This document shows, piece after piece, positions 34,021-45,031 of a stretch of 64,000 nt of DNA. The DNA is from Bacteroides sp. Lineage in GTDB: Bacteria > Bacteroidota > Bacteroidia > Bacteroidales > Bacteroidaceae. The stretch spans positions 1 through 64,000 of the forward strand of contig JAFUNS010000017.1 of the NCBI GenBank assembly GCA_017472925.1, in the 5' to 3' direction. Every line of letters begins with the position of its first letter. Position 1 is the stretch's first letter. Below the pieces are notes generated by a model that worked only from the letters and a program-made list of their open reading frames with translations, was not told the origin of the DNA and made no database searches. The translations under genes were made by a program, and so were the position numbers.

Positions 34021-35136
34021 TTATTTGGAAGTCAGCAACCATGCACCTGGAAAGGCATTGTTCTGCTTCAGTTCATTCAGTTTTTGATTGGCCACCGATT
34101 TGTCTGTATAGCTGCATAATGAAATGCGGAAACGTCCGCTCCCTTCTACAATTGATGCTCCTTGGTAACCCTTTTGCTTAAATGATAGCAAGTATTGTTT
34201 GGCATCGGCCGATGTTGCCAGACTGGCCACAATAATATGATATTTCTTTAGGTTCTGCTTAACGGGAGCAATAGGCTCTTTCTTTGGTGCAGGAGTCGAA
34301 ACGTTCTGTACTTCCTTCTTGGCGGGAACAGATTTTGTTTCTATCTTCTTGGGCTCTTCTGCTTTAGGAAGCGGAGCTACTTTCTCTACTTTTACTACAA
34401 TAGGCTTGGGCTCTTCTGTTTTTCTTCGTTGTGGCATTTCATTTGCCTTGGAAGTGGTCAGTGTAGTTGCCATGGAGTGTGAACGAATGGCGTCGAACAA
34501 GCAATCTGTTCCTAATGATGCATAGTTTCCTTTGTCTATGTACGTATTTTCTACGGGTACAGACAATATAAAGAACATGATGGCTGCTATGGCTACAGCT
34601 ACAGCATTGCCCAACCAACGTTGGGTATTCAGTCGGTATTCCTTTGGCTTGGATACCGCCTTTTGAGGCATTTCAATGATTGTGGCTTCTTTTTCTACTT
34701 CAGATACCACTTCTTCTGTTAATAATGGTATGGAGAAACTATCCAATCCGTAAAGGGAAGGAGAGAGAGCACCGCTTTCGTTGGGCTCAAATTCATACAT
34801 ACCATATATATTATATCGCAAAGTACCTATACCATGAAATTCAACGATTCCTTCATCATACAATTGTTCCTTCAGTTGGTTAACTGTCATTTCTATTTTA
34901 CGGGTAGCATCAGGAAAGTCTGTATGATAGGCTTGCATGTACGATTGAACCAACATACCATCATTCATGGTAAGTTGCGGATTGAAGCCTATGGTACGGG
35001 TAGGAGGAAAGAAAAGGCCTTCAGCTTCTTCATAATGAGCCGATTGACTATGCGCTATGAATCCACCAAGGTCGGGAACCACCACACAATCGTTATCCAA
35101 AAGCAAATATTCTATATGTTTAGCCAGTTCAATCAT
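34021..35136 (-). CDS. CCDC81-HU / SPOR domain membrane protein
   Basis: 371 aa. Residues 1-120 (HIEYLLLDNDCVVVPDLGGF, GFNPQLTMNDGMLVQSYM, FHGIGTLRYN) match the bacterial CCDC81 HU-like domain. A transmembrane helix lies at about 176-192, a Pro/Lys/Glu-rich linker at 235-295, and a SPOR domain at about 298-371 (YHIIVASLATSADAKQYL, GRFRISL). SPOR binds denuded septal peptidoglycan, so the protein links the cytoplasm to the division site. It heads the SPOR-FHA-DUF456 operon. A TAAATTTG box ends 4 nt before the ATG, again suggesting a leaderless transcript. Confidence 0.85.
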   Translation of the reverse strand: MIELAKHIEYLLLDNDCVVVPDLGGFIAHSQSAHYEEAEGLFFPPTRTIGFNPQLTMNDGMLVQSYMQAYHTDFPDATRKIEMTVNQLKEQLYDEGIVEFHGIGTLRYNIYGMYEFEPNESGALSPSLYGLDSFSIPLLTEEVVSEVEKEATIIEMPQKAVSKPKEYRLNTQRWLGNAVAVAIAAIMFFILSVPVENTYIDKGNYASLGTDCLFDAIRSHSMATTLTTSKANEMPQRRKTEEPKPIVVKVEKVAPLPKAEEPKKIETKSVPAKKEVQNVSTPAPKKEPIAPVKQNLKKYHIIVASLATSADAKQYLLSFKQKGYQGASIVEGSGRFRISLCSYTDKSVANQKLNELKQNNAFPGAWLLTSK

Positions 35137-35140
35137 AGTG

Positions 35141-35148
35141 CAAATTTA
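35141..35148 (-). promoter_or_regulatory. -7 box of the SPOR gene (leaderless type)
   Basis: TAAATTTG on the minus strand, then CACT and the ATG at 35136. No clean -33 TTTG is visible. Confidence 0.45.
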
Positions 35149-35201
35149 AGCTTTTTATTCCATTTCTTTGCATTTTTAGACGAATAAAATTCAAGAAAGA
35201 T

Positions 35202-35220
35202 TATATTTGTTGTATTTTTG
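35202..35220 (+). promoter_or_regulatory. Candidate -7 boxes of ugd
   Basis: Two overlapping candidates, TATATTTG (35202-35209) and TATTTTTG (35213-35220); neither has a clear -33 partner. Confidence 0.4.
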
Positions 35221-35260
35221 TCGCAGTTTTTAATTGGACTAATCTAACACTAAATTAATT

Positions 35261-36574
35261 ATGAATATTGCAATTGTAGGAACCGGATATGTAGGATTGG
35301 TTACCGGTACTTGTTTTGCTGAAACAGGTGCCAATGTTACTTGTATAGATGTAAACGAAGAGAAGATAGCTAAACTGAAAGAAGGAATTATTCCCATCTA
35401 TGAGCCTGGCCTTGAAGATATGGTGGAAAGAAATGTGAAGGCAGGCCGTTTGCATTTCTCGACTTCGCTTGTTGAATGTCTGGATGATGTTGAAATTGTA
35501 TTCAGTGCTGTAGGTACACCTCCTGATGAAGATGGTAGTGCTGATTTGAAATATGTGCTCGAAGTGGCTCGTACCATTGGTAAGCACATCAACAAGTATA
35601 CATTGGTAGTTACCAAGAGTACTGTACCTGTAGGAACTGCTAAAAAAGTAAAGGCTGCCATTCAGGAACAATTGGATAAACGAGGAGTAGATGTAGCGTT
35701 TGATGTAGCATCGAATCCTGAATTCTTAAAGGAGGGGAATGCCATTGATGACTTTATGAGTCCTGACCGTGTAGTGGTGGGCGTAGAAAGTGAACGTGCC
35801 AAGAAGTTGATGTCCAAACTTTACAAGCCTTTTATGTATGTGAATTTCCGTGTTATCTTTATGGATATTCCATCGGCTGAAATGACTAAGTATGCTGCTA
35901 ACTCCATGTTGGCTACCCGTATCAGTTTTATGAACGATATAGCCAATTTATGTGAACTGGTTGGTGCTAATGTAACAGCTGTTCGCGATGGTATAGGGTC
36001 GGATAGTCGTATTGGCCGCAAGTTCTTGTATGCCGGTTGTGGATATGGTGGTTCTTGTTTCCCAAAGGATGTAAAGGCTTTGATAAAGACTGCCGAACAG
36101 AATGGATATGATATGAAGGTGTTGAAGGCCGTTGAAGATGTCAATGAGCGCCAAAAAAGCATCTTGTTTGATAAACTGAACCGTCATTTCGAAGGAGAAC
36201 TGAAAGGCAAGACCATTGCTTTGTGGGGATTGGCCTTCAAACCAGGTACAGATGATATGCGTGAGGCTCCATCATTGGTGTTGATTGAAAAACTAAAAGC
36301 GGCCGGCTGTCATGTTCGTGCATTTGACCCTGTAGCCATCAATGAATCCAAACGTAGAATTGGAGATACTATTTATTATGCTACTGACATTTATGATGCT
36401 GTGCTTGAAGCTGATGCGCTGATGCTTGTTACTGAATGGAAAGAATTCCGTATGCCTAATTGGAAGGTTATCAAGAAAGTGATGAATGAGCCGGTAGTAT
36501 TTGATGGACGAAATATCTTTGATTCTGATGATGTACAAGAAAACGGATTTATTTATCATTGTATAGGAAAATAA
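35261..36574 (+). CDS. ugd: UDP-glucose 6-dehydrogenase
   Basis: 437 aa. It oxidises UDP-glucose to UDP-glucuronate with two NAD, for capsule or glycan precursors. The Rossmann motif is GTGYVGLVTGTCFAE, the catalytic cysteine lies in GYGGSCFPKD, and NPEFLKEG and ALWGLAFKPGTDDMREAPS are conserved. It is cytosolic. The YkvA-type gene follows 4 nt later. It is not in the polysaccharide-export operon 11 kb away but may feed it. Confidence 0.95.
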   Translation: MNIAIVGTGYVGLVTGTCFAETGANVTCIDVNEEKIAKLKEGIIPIYEPGLEDMVERNVKAGRLHFSTSLVECLDDVEIVFSAVGTPPDEDGSADLKYVLEVARTIGKHINKYTLVVTKSTVPVGTAKKVKAAIQEQLDKRGVDVAFDVASNPEFLKEGNAIDDFMSPDRVVVGVESERAKKLMSKLYKPFMYVNFRVIFMDIPSAEMTKYAANSMLATRISFMNDIANLCELVGANVTAVRDGIGSDSRIGRKFLYAGCGYGGSCFPKDVKALIKTAEQNGYDMKVLKAVEDVNERQKSILFDKLNRHFEGELKGKTIALWGLAFKPGTDDMREAPSLVLIEKLKAAGCHVRAFDPVAINESKRRIGDTIYYATDIYDAVLEADALMLVTEWKEFRMPNWKVIKKVMNEPVVFDGRNIFDSDDVQENGFIYHCIGK

Positions 36575-36578
36575 CAGA

Positions 36579-36962
36579 ATGAGTTTTATAACTGCATTTA
36601 CAAAAGGTGGTTGGCTGAAAAAGGCAAAAGTCTATGCCTATAATCCTCAAAAGATGAAAACCTTGCTTACTCAATTGGGGGCTTGTCTTTCACGGAAAGG
36701 ATTGCGTGGTATAAAAGATTCCTTGTTGCTGATGCGTGATTATTTACGTGATGTAACGACTGGTAATTATAAAGACTATAATACTGGTAAAATGTTGCTG
36801 ATAGTAGCGGCTGTTGTATATGTAGTTTCTCCTTTTGATTTCCTTCCTGATCTCTTGCCTGGTGGATTGATTGACGATGTGTCTATAGCCGTTTGGGCCA
36901 TGAAAGAAGTCTCTGAGGAATTGAAGAAATATAAGGAAAAGACAACAGGAGAATTGGAGTAA
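36579..36962 (+). CDS. YkvA-family (DUF1232) membrane protein
   Basis: 127 aa. The central DUF1232 motif is VSPFDFLPDLLPGGLIDD, preceded by a hydrophobic segment (MLLIVAAVVYVV) and followed by WAMKEVSEELKKY. Its function is unknown. It starts 4 nt after ugd and is probably co-transcribed. A long inverted repeat follows 5 nt after the stop and may end the transcript. Confidence 0.85.
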   Translation: MSFITAFTKGGWLKKAKVYAYNPQKMKTLLTQLGACLSRKGLRGIKDSLLLMRDYLRDVTTGNYKDYNTGKMLLIVAAVVYVVSPFDFLPDLLPGGLIDDVSIAVWAMKEVSEELKKYKEKTTGELE

Positions 36963-36967
36963 AAATT

Positions 36968-37050
36968 TAGGCACGGATTACACGGATTACAAGGATTTAG
37001 TTGATATTTAATATGCTAAAACCGTATAAATCTGTGTAATCCGTGCCTTA
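36968..37050. repeat. Long inverted repeat, TAGGCACGGATTACACGG type, copy 2
   Basis: The arm at 36968-36988 is identical to that at 8988-9008, and 37029-37048 is its near complement. The loop differs from copy 1. It sits between convergent genes. Confidence 0.85.
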
Positions 37051-37081
37051 GTTTATATATTGCGTCTTATCACGGGAGCAT

Positions 37082-39553
37082 TTAGCCCATCACTACTTCT
37101 ACCTTGTGGTTTCCTATAGCGTGTGAAACCACTTGTCCTTCAATGTCTTGTCCGTCTACCGTGATACTCTTAACGCCTTTGCATACTCCGTTGGGATTAT
37201 AAATGGTGATGTCATAATTGGCGCCACGGAATTTACGCTTCACATTATATTGTTTCCATTCAGAAGGAATACAAGGGTTAATTTCCAAACCGTTGTAGGC
37301 GGGTTTTATACCAAGAATGAATTGAGTAATGGCATAATAGTTCCATGCAGCTGTACCTGTAAGCCAGCTGTTCTTGGCTTCACCTGGGCGAGCGGCATCT
37401 TTACCGGCTATCATTTGTGAATAAACATAGGGTTCCACCTTGTGAAGAGCGCTATGTTCTTCAGTATAAGAAGGACATATCTTACGGAAATAATCCCATG
37501 CATAGTTTCCACGTCCTAAAACTGTTTCGCCAATGATTACCCAAGGATTATTGTGGCAGAAGATGCCGGCATTTTCCTTATAACCGGCAGGGTAAGAGGA
37601 TATTTCACCATATTCTACTACGTACTTTGTGAAAGCCGGATTATTGAGAACAATACCATGTTCACAATCTAAGCGTTCTTTAACGGAATTTAGGGCTTTT
37701 TCTACCATACCATCCTCTAGTCCGATACCAGCCATGGTACACCAACCTTGTGATTCAATGAATATCTGACCTTCTTCGTTTTCCTTGGAGCCGACCTTAT
37801 TGCCAAAATAGTCGTATGCACGTAAGTACCATTCACCATCCCAACCATGTTTTTTGACGGCTTCTACCATTTGGTCAATAAATCGTTGTGCACGTTGAGC
37901 TTCTTCGTTCTTTCCTATTTGTTGGCAGAGTTCAACGTAATCACGTCCACATACCACAAACAAACCGGCAATCATTAATGATTCAGCCTTAGAACCTTCT
38001 GTCTTGTTTTCGGTAGTTTGGAAAGATTCGTTCGGATCCCATGAGAAACAATTCAGATTCAAGCAATCGTTCCAGTCGGCACGTCCGATAAGCGGAAGCA
38101 TGTGTGGTCCTAGATTTTCAATCACATGGTTGAAAGATATTCGTAAGTGTTCGAAAAGTGATACTTCTGAACCTTCTTGATTATCAAAAGGAACCGCTTC
38201 ATCCAAGATGCTAAAGTCGCCCGATTCCTTGATATAAGCTACTGTGCCAAAGATTAACCACATAGGGTCATCATTAAATCCGCCACCAATGTCATTGTTA
38301 CCTCGTTTGGTGAGAGGTTGGTATTGGTGATAACATCCTCCGTCTGGGAATTGGGTTGATGCAATATCTATAATACGTTGACGTGCACGTTCGGGAATTT
38401 GATGTACAAATCCTACAAGGTCTTGATTAGAGTCGCGGAATCCCATACCTCGTCCGATACCGCTTTCGAAGAACGAAGCCGAACGACTCATATTAAAGGT
38501 AATCATACATTGATATTGGTTCCATATATTTACCATACGGTCCAATTTTTCTTCTTGACTGGTAAGTACATAGATATCCAATAGCTTATCCCAATATGCT
38601 TTCAGCTTGGCAAATGCTTCGTTCACTTTTTCGGTTGTATTAAGCGATTCAATCATGGCTTTGGCTTTCGCCTTGTTTATAATAGGCGATGAACCACTAT
38701 GCAACAATCCGGGAGTTGCTTCTGCGAACTTATCATTCTGTTCGTTTTCTACATATCCTAATAAGAAGATGAAATCTTTGCTTTCACCGGGCTGAAGCTC
38801 TATTTCTATGTAATGGGATGCAATGGGGCTCCATCCATGTGCGATACTTTTTCCGGTAGTGCCTTCCATAACTTTTTGAGGATCGCGAAATTCATTATAT
38901 AAGCCAATAAATGTTTCGCGGTCAGTGTCGAATCCTTGTATAGGAACATTAACACTATAGAATGCATAATGGTTGCGGCGTTCTTTGTATTCGGTCTTAT
39001 GATAAATCACCGAACCATCTACTTCCACTTCCCCTGTCGAGAAGTTACGCTGGAAATTTTCCATGTCGGTAGCAGCATTCCACAAGCACCATTCAGCAAA
39101 TGAATATAACTTGAATACTTTATTAGCTGATGATAGATTCTTAAGGGTAAGCTTCTGTACTTCGCCCCAAGTATTTAAAGGAACAAAAAAGAGTACACTG
39201 GCTTCTAACTCGTTTTTGGCACCAGTAATACGAGTATAACTCATTCCATGGCGACATTCGTAAAAATCGAGTGGAGTTTTGCAAGGTTTCCATCCAGGTG
39301 ACCAAACGGTTTCACCATCGTTGATGTAAAAATAGCGTCCTCCGTTGTCCATCGGAACATTATTGTATCGATAGCGGGTTATACGACGGAATTTGGCATC
39401 CTTATAAAAACAATACCCACCGGCTGTATTCGATATGAGTGAAAAGAAGTCTTCATTTCCCAAATAATTAATCCATGGCCAAGGAGTTTGGGGATTGGTA
39501 ATGACATATTCGCGGTTCTGATCGTCGAAATATCCAAATTTTTCGTTTTGCAT
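37082..39553 (-). CDS. GH94 cellobiose-phosphorylase-like enzyme
   Basis: 823 aa, the length of cellobiose phosphorylases. [44 protein letters not shown] and [17 protein letters not shown] match that family; the aspartate of RADWND is the general acid. The enzyme would split a beta-1,4-linked disaccharide with phosphate to glucose 1-phosphate and a sugar. There is no signal peptide, so it acts in the cytosol on imported disaccharide. Related specificities (mannosylglucose, chitobiose) are not fully excluded. No transporter or SusCD pair is adjacent. A possible -7 box (TAATTTTG) is at 39619-39612. Confidence 0.87.
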   Translation of the reverse strand: MQNEKFGYFDDQNREYVITNPQTPWPWINYLGNEDFFSLISNTAGGYCFYKDAKFRRITRYRYNNVPMDNGGRYFYINDGETVWSPGWKPCKTPLDFYECRHGMSYTRITGAKNELEASVLFFVPLNTWGEVQKLTLKNLSSANKVFKLYSFAEWCLWNAATDMENFQRNFSTGEVEVDGSVIYHKTEYKERRNHYAFYSVNVPIQGFDTDRETFIGLYNEFRDPQKVMEGTTGKSIAHGWSPIASHYIEIELQPGESKDFIFLLGYVENEQNDKFAEATPGLLHSGSSPIINKAKAKAMIESLNTTEKVNEAFAKLKAYWDKLLDIYVLTSQEEKLDRMVNIWNQYQCMITFNMSRSASFFESGIGRGMGFRDSNQDLVGFVHQIPERARQRIIDIASTQFPDGGCYHQYQPLTKRGNNDIGGGFNDDPMWLIFGTVAYIKESGDFSILDEAVPFDNQEGSEVSLFEHLRISFNHVIENLGPHMLPLIGRADWNDCLNLNCFSWDPNESFQTTENKTEGSKAESLMIAGLFVVCGRDYVELCQQIGKNEEAQRAQRFIDQMVEAVKKHGWDGEWYLRAYDYFGNKVGSKENEEGQIFIESQGWCTMAGIGLEDGMVEKALNSVKERLDCEHGIVLNNPAFTKYVVEYGEISSYPAGYKENAGIFCHNNPWVIIGETVLGRGNYAWDYFRKICPSYTEEHSALHKVEPYVYSQMIAGKDAARPGEAKNSWLTGTAAWNYYAITQFILGIKPAYNGLEINPCIPSEWKQYNVKRKFRGANYDITIYNPNGVCKGVKSITVDGQDIEGQVVSHAIGNHKVEVVMG

Positions 39554-39641
39554 TTTAAGTTTATGGGTTAGTTGTATAAAAATTAAAGGTTGTTCATTAT
39601 GAACTTTGCTACAAAATTAATGTATTTCTTTTGAGTTTTTA

Positions 39642-39670
39642 TTGAGTATAGCATAAAATTTGTATCTTTG
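39642..39670 (+). promoter_or_regulatory. Promoter of the first histidine kinase gene
   Basis: TTG (39642-39644), 18 nt, TATCTTTG (39663-39670), 32 nt before the ATG. Confidence 0.55.
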
Positions 39671-39702
39671 TTGCAATTTTGGTTGTAATCCTTTATTAGG
39701 AT

Positions 39703-41625
39703 ATGATAAAAAGATTAGGTATAAGTAAATATATTCTGTGGATTATCGGATGGCTATTATTGCCCTTTTCTCTTAGGGCCGTTGAAAGTGTATCTCATAA
39801 AGTATTAGTCATAACATCCTATAATCCTGATACTCAATCTATGGCTTCTCATCTGAGCGCTTTTGTCGATGAATATAATTATATGGGTGGTCAAAGCCAT
39901 ATAATAGTAGAAAGTATCAATTGCAAGAACCTTTCGGAGTTATATGCTTGGAAAGGAAGGATTCTCGATATATTAGAAGAACATGCTTATGGTGATGATA
40001 AGCCATCATTGGTTATTATTATGGGACAAGAGGCGTGGGCATCTTATTTGTCTATAGAAGAAGATTGGGTGAAAAATCTACCAGTAATTGGGACAATTAT
40101 CAGTGAAAATGCAGTGCCTATTCCTAGTGAAAAGATGAATCTTGTGAATTGGAATCCGAATAGTACGAATCCATTTGAAAATAATTGGTCTCGTAATATA
40201 TTAGGCGGTATAGCTTATGTATATGATGTTGAGAAGAATATTGATTTGATACTGAAGTGTTTTCCTAAAACGCAACAAATAGCTTTCATTTCTGATAATA
40301 CGTATGGAGGAATTGCCATGCAAGCGCTGGTTAGGAAAACCATGAAGAAATACCCCGAATTGGATCTTATATTGTTGGATGGCAGAAGAGACTCCTTTAT
40401 GGAGGTTAGTGAAAAGATAAGTAAGCTTCCTAACAATACGTGTATTTTAATGGGGACATGGAGAGTAGATTGTTCTGAAAATTATATAATGGGTAATACA
40501 ACTTATATTCTACATGATGCTAACGCTTCAATTCCTGCTTTTTCATTGACAACAACAGGTTTAGGCCATTGGGTGTTGGGTGGTTATACTCCATATTATC
40601 ATAATTTGGGATACGAAATGGCTGATATGGTGTATCATTATTTGGATAAAGGTGATAAATCAGCTGCCAAATTGATTAAAGTGAATGGTGGATATCGTTT
40701 TGATGTACAGAAAATAGAAGAATTTGGATTGCAAGATTTGGAACTACCCCAACATGCAGAACTTGTAAATAAGCCTTTGAATTTCTTTGAACAACATAGA
40801 ACTTTGGTTCGTATATCGATAACTGTATTGAGTATTCTTATATTGTGCTTGTTGGGTACTAGTTATTATGCTCTTTATATTCGTAAGTTGAAGAATAGTT
40901 TGATTGCTTCGCAGAAACAATTGGTAATAGCCAGAGACAAGGCGGAGGAAGCCAATCGCCTGAAATCGGCTTTCTTGGCTAATATGAGTCACGAAATCCG
41001 TACTCCTTTGAATGCTATTGTCGGATTTTCACAAGTGCTAACCAGTGGTGAATTTTCACAAGAAGAGCAGAAAGAATTTTGTAATATTATTAAAAAGAAT
41101 TCAGACTCACTTTTAGTATTGGTCAGTGATATATTGGATATTTCACGTATGGAATCTGGACATATTAAGATGACACTTGAAAAAGCTGATGTTGTTGAAG
41201 TAATTAGACATTCTGTTTTAACAGTTAAGCAGACTAAAAAAACAGATGCAGAAATTCGGATTGATGTATCAAATGATAGTTTAGTGGTAATGACAGATGC
41301 TTATCGTTTAAAACAAGTGTTGGTTAATTTGTTGTCGAATGCAATTAAATTTACTAAAGAGGGCTTTATTACTGTATCAATGGAGGTGGATGAAGAATTA
41401 CAGTTATTACGTATTGCTGTAACAGACACTGGATGTGGTATACCTGAAGAAAAAGCAGAGAAGGTATTTGAACGCTTTGAAAAATTAGATGAATTTGCAC
41501 AAGGTTCTGGATTGGGCCTTTCCATTTCACGTCTTATTGTAGAGAAATTAGGCGGAAAAATTTGGGTGGATACCAATTATAAAGCAGGTGCAAGGTTTAT
41601 TTTCACTCATCCGATGCAAATGTAA
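39703..41625 (+). CDS. Membrane histidine kinase with periplasmic substrate-binding-protein-like sensor
   Basis: 640 aa. A signal peptide (about 1-25) is followed by a periplasmic region of about 340 residues. That region resembles type 1 periplasmic binding proteins of the ABC sugar/tryptophan type (VLVITSYNPDTQSMASHL, SLVIIMGQEAW, IAFISDNTYGG). A transmembrane helix (368-393) leads to HisKA with H430 (NMSHEIRTPLNAIVGFS) and HATPase_c motifs NLLSNAIKF, DTGCGIPEEKAE and GSGLGLSISR. No receiver domain is fused and no response regulator is adjacent. The ligand is unknown. Confidence 0.88.
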   Translation: MIKRLGISKYILWIIGWLLLPFSLRAVESVSHKVLVITSYNPDTQSMASHLSAFVDEYNYMGGQSHIIVESINCKNLSELYAWKGRILDILEEHAYGDDKPSLVIIMGQEAWASYLSIEEDWVKNLPVIGTIISENAVPIPSEKMNLVNWNPNSTNPFENNWSRNILGGIAYVYDVEKNIDLILKCFPKTQQIAFISDNTYGGIAMQALVRKTMKKYPELDLILLDGRRDSFMEVSEKISKLPNNTCILMGTWRVDCSENYIMGNTTYILHDANASIPAFSLTTTGLGHWVLGGYTPYYHNLGYEMADMVYHYLDKGDKSAAKLIKVNGGYRFDVQKIEEFGLQDLELPQHAELVNKPLNFFEQHRTLVRISITVLSILILCLLGTSYYALYIRKLKNSLIASQKQLVIARDKAEEANRLKSAFLANMSHEIRTPLNAIVGFSQVLTSGEFSQEEQKEFCNIIKKNSDSLLVLVSDILDISRMESGHIKMTLEKADVVEVIRHSVLTVKQTKKTDAEIRIDVSNDSLVVMTDAYRLKQVLVNLLSNAIKFTKEGFITVSMEVDEELQLLRIAVTDTGCGIPEEKAEKVFERFEKLDEFAQGSGLGLSISRLIVEKLGGKIWVDTNYKAGARFIFTHPMQM

Positions 41626-41729
41626 TCAGGGGATGTATTTATTTCTGAGTATTATACCTCTTTAACACAAAACCATATTTTGCATTCGAATTGTTAGTTC
41701 TATGTTTGCAATGCTAAATAGCATCAATA

Positions 41730-41776
41730 AATAAAGTGAAGAATTAGTTTATACTATGTAGATTCTTCACTTTATT
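41730..41776. terminator. Bidirectional terminator between kinase and fcl
   Basis: 15-bp perfect stem (41730-41744 with 41762-41776) and a 17-nt loop, with A- and T-rich ends on both sides, between convergent genes. Confidence 0.8.
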
Positions 41777-41808
41777 TTATGAATGGCTTAATAATTTGAA
41801 TATTCTCT

Positions 41809-42750
41809 TTATCTTTCAGCTCTCATTGGATTATTCAAAAAATCATTGTATGCCAATTGGATACCTTCTTTTAATTCAGTTTTATATTTCCATCCTAACT
41901 TTTCTGCTTTGCTGACATCAAGTAGTTTCCGCGGGGTTCCGTTGGGCTTGGACGTATCCCATAGAATTTTTCCTTGATAGCCCACAACTTGTGCCACCAT
42001 TTCTGTCAGTTCCTTGATGCTCAGTTCCTTTCCTGTACCGGCATTCACCGTTTCATCTCCGCTATAGTGATTCATCAGGAATACGCATAAATTGGCGAGG
42101 TCGTCTACGTACAGGAATTCGCGTAATGGGCTACCGTCTCCCCAGCAGGTAACGGTATCCAATCCTTGTTCCTTGGCTTCATGGAAGCGACGGATGAGGG
42201 CCGGAAGCACATGGCTGTGGGTAGGGTGGTAGTTGTCATTCGGTCCATAGAGGTTAGTCGGCATGACACTGATGTAGTCAGTACCGTATTGCTTGTTCAG
42301 GAACTCACAATATTTCAATCCGGAAATCTTGGCCAAGGCATACGCTTCATTAGTCTTTTCCAATTCGCCGGTAAGTAAGCAACTTTCGGGCATGGGTTGG
42401 GGAGCCAAGCGAGGATAGATACAGCTTGATCCTAAAAACAAAAGTTTCTTGCATCCGTTTTTCCAGGCTTCGTGAATGACATTCATCTCGAGCATCATGT
42501 TATCGTACATGAAGTCGGCCAATGCACTTTGGTTAGCTATGATGCCACCAACTTTTGCTGCAGCAAGGAATACATATTCAGGCTTTTCTTCTTGAAAAAA
42601 ACGTTCTACAGCTTCTTGTCGGCAAAGGTCGAGTTCGCTATGAGTACGGGTAATAATGTGGGTATATCCCTGTCGTTCCAATTCACGAATAATGGCAGAA
42701 CCTACCATTCCTCGGTGTCCTGCCACATAAATTTTAGCGTCTTTGTTCAT
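41809..42750 (-). CDS. fcl: GDP-L-fucose synthase
   Basis: 313 aa SDR-type epimerase/reductase. It turns GDP-4-keto-6-deoxymannose into GDP-L-fucose using NADPH. The Rossmann motif is [30 protein letters not shown] carries the catalytic serine/cysteine and YALAKISG the YxxxK pair. It lies 5 nt after gmd and completes the GDP-fucose pathway. Bacteroides also use GDP-fucose for protein O-glycosylation and capsule. Confidence 0.96.
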   Translation of the reverse strand: MNKDAKIYVAGHRGMVGSAIIRELERQGYTHIITRTHSELDLCRQEAVERFFQEEKPEYVFLAAAKVGGIIANQSALADFMYDNMMLEMNVIHEAWKNGCKKLLFLGSSCIYPRLAPQPMPESCLLTGELEKTNEAYALAKISGLKYCEFLNKQYGTDYISVMPTNLYGPNDNYHPTHSHVLPALIRRFHEAKEQGLDTVTCWGDGSPLREFLYVDDLANLCVFLMNHYSGDETVNAGTGKELSIKELTEMVAQVVGYQGKILWDTSKPNGTPRKLLDVSKAEKLGWKYKTELKEGIQLAYNDFLNNPMRAER

Positions 42751-42755
42751 CGTTA

Positions 42756-43841
42756 TTATTCCTTATCCAATTGTGCTTTTAGGTGAAGTTTCTTCACAAA
42801 ACGCATATCGTGTTCAACCATGATGTGTACCAATTCAGGGAAAGAAGTCTTTTGGGGATTCCATCCCAATAAGGTCTTTGCTTTGGTTGGGTCACCCAAT
42901 AATTGATCGACTTCACACGGGCGGAAATATTTGGGGTCTACTTCTACTAAAACTCTGTTTGTAGCTGTGTCAATACCCTTTTCGTTCACACCTTCACCTT
43001 CCCATCGTAGTTCAATGCCCACTTCCTTGAAAGCTAAGGTAGCGAATTCGCGTACGGTGTGGTATTCACCAGTGGCAATGACAAAATCTTCAGGAGTCTC
43101 GTGCTGAAGAATCAACCACATACATTCTACATAATCTTTGGCGTATCCCCAATCGCGTAAAGAATCCAAATTTCCTAAATACAATTTATCTTGATAACCT
43201 TGTGCAATACGGGCTGCAGCTAATGTAATCTTACGGGTAACAAATGTTTCACCACGGCGTTCACTCTCGTGATTAAAAAGAATTCCGTTTACCGCAAACA
43301 TTCCATAACTTTCACGATAGTTCTTGGTAATCCAGAAACCATATTGCTTAGCTACACCATATGGAGAACGGGGGTAGAAGGGGGTTGTCTCTTTTTGAGG
43401 AACTTCCTGTACCTTTCCATATAATTCAGAAGTCGAAGCTTGATAGATACGGCAAGTCTTTTCTAATCCACATATTCGAACAGCTTCTAACAATCTGAGT
43501 GTACCAACTGCATCAGCTTCTGCTGTATATTCGGGTACATCGAAACTAACTTTAACGTGGCTTTGTGCAGCCAAGTTATATATTTCAGTCGGATGGATAT
43601 CACTGATGATACGAATAAGAGAACTACTATCAGTCATGTCTCCCCAGTGGAGATTGACCAAGCGACTCTTTTTCATATCCCGTACCCATTCATCCAAATA
43701 TAAGTGTTCAATACGAGCTGTATTGAATGATGAGGATCGGCGAAGTATGCCATGTACTTCATATCCTTTCTCAATTAAAAATTCGGCTAAAAATGAGCCG
43801 TCTTGTCCGGTTATACCGGTAATTAACGCTACTTTTCTCAT
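42756..43841 (-). CDS. gmd: GDP-mannose 4,6-dehydratase
   Basis: 361 aa from the ATG at 43841 ([16 protein letters not shown]). It forms GDP-4-keto-6-deoxymannose. [42 protein letters not shown] (YxxxK) and [15 protein letters not shown] are diagnostic. An upstream ATG at 43868 would add nine unconserved residues and overlaps a possible -7 box (TAAATTTG, 43873-43866). That box could provide an internal promoter for gmd-fcl within the export operon. Confidence 0.95.
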   Translation of the reverse strand: MRKVALITGITGQDGSFLAEFLIEKGYEVHGILRRSSSFNTARIEHLYLDEWVRDMKKSRLVNLHWGDMTDSSSLIRIISDIHPTEIYNLAAQSHVKVSFDVPEYTAEADAVGTLRLLEAVRICGLEKTCRIYQASTSELYGKVQEVPQKETTPFYPRSPYGVAKQYGFWITKNYRESYGMFAVNGILFNHESERRGETFVTRKITLAAARIAQGYQDKLYLGNLDSLRDWGYAKDYVECMWLILQHETPEDFVIATGEYHTVREFATLAFKEVGIELRWEGEGVNEKGIDTATNRVLVEVDPKYFRPCEVDQLLGDPTKAKTLLGWNPQKTSFPELVHIMVEHDMRFVKKLHLKAQLDKE

Positions 43842-43885
43842 ATAATATATTAATTGTTGAATTTTCAAATTTAAGCTCGTTTGTT

Positions 43886-45025
43886 CTATTCTGAGATTTC
43901 TTTGGGTTGTACTTTCAATTCATTTTTAATCTTTCCCCACATGTCTTTTCCAAAAAGAATCCATGCTGAAGTTGCTGCTATAGCTAAAAAAATTATACCT
44001 ATTAATATTATTTTTCTACTTGTTCCTGATGGGAGTAATGGTACTGTAGGAGGTTCTACTACTGCAAAAGCAGGCTTTGCTTCTTGAACTTTAGCTCTAG
44101 CTAATTGAAGTTGTGTTGCTACATTACTATATACTTGATATGCTAAATTCATTTCATTTTGTAGTCGCTCACGTTCTGTTAATACACTTTGTAGGACAAC
44201 ATTTTTATTAGCATCTACATAGTTAGCATATGCTTGTTGTGCAGTATAATAATCAGATTGTCTTTCGTTATATATTTGCTCCCAATATTTGCAGTCATTC
44301 TCAGCTTTATTGGTGCGGTAGCTGGTGACACGTTCTTGTAGTTTCACAACAACTGTATCTGCTATAATTGCACATATTAAAGGGTCTTGCATAGTAGTTG
44401 TAATAGTAGTAACACCTGTCTTTTTATCTACATTTGCTATAATTACTTTTTTAAGTCCTCCTATAACTTGGGATTGTTCCTTTGATAAATGGAAAGAGTT
44501 AATAAATGTTGGATCTTGATTATTTTCATCATCGTTTGATGAAAATAATTTACTGACAAATCCAATAACCTTAAATGGTATAGAAATAATTGAACCTATT
44601 AATGACTGTTTTTGATATTCGTTAAGATAACCAATTAGTGTGGTGTCAGGAATATCTTCATCAATAGATTTTACAGGTGTATCTAGCAAGTCGATAATAA
44701 ATGGAGTAGATGAAACCACATCAGGATATAACATTACACTTAATGCATCAGCATCATTGCCCATATTTAAACCTCCTACACCTAACATAGATGCAATACC
44801 TCCTAAACTACTAGAACCTTTTGAGGATTCAGGAGCAAGTGTAACACTTACCGTATAAACTTTAGGAGTAGTAAATGCTATTATTATTCCTACTATTGCT
44901 GCTATTCCTGCTACTTTCAACAATAATTTTCTAGCTGCCCAAAGTTTACGTGCATATTCCATTAAGTCAATCTCTAATTCCTCTTCAACTTGAGAAGGAA
45001 CTGTATAATTTTTATTTTCTACCAT
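43886..45025 (-). CDS. Wzz-type polysaccharide chain-length/co-polymerase protein
   Basis: 379 aa inner-membrane protein. There are transmembrane helices near each end (about 35-52 and 343-362), an N-terminal Wzz domain after [20 protein letters not shown], and a long periplasmic coiled coil (about 255-330). The proline-rich [13 protein letters not shown] before the second helix is typical. No tyrosine-kinase domain is attached. It should regulate chain length or couple polymerisation to the outer-membrane exporter encoded just upstream (6 nt gap). Confidence 0.87.
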   Translation of the reverse strand: MVENKNYTVPSQVEEELEIDLMEYARKLWAARKLLLKVAGIAAIVGIIIAFTTPKVYTVSVTLAPESSKGSSSLGGIASMLGVGGLNMGNDADALSVMLYPDVVSSTPFIIDLLDTPVKSIDEDIPDTTLIGYLNEYQKQSLIGSIISIPFKVIGFVSKLFSSNDDENNQDPTFINSFHLSKEQSQVIGGLKKVIIANVDKKTGVTTITTTMQDPLICAIIADTVVVKLQERVTSYRTNKAENDCKYWEQIYNERQSDYYTAQQAYANYVDANKNVVLQSVLTERERLQNEMNLAYQVYSNVATQLQLARAKVQEAKPAFAVVEPPTVPLLPSGTSRKIILIGIIFLAIAATSAWILFGKDMWGKIKNELKVQPKEISE

Positions 45026-45031
45026 TTTATT

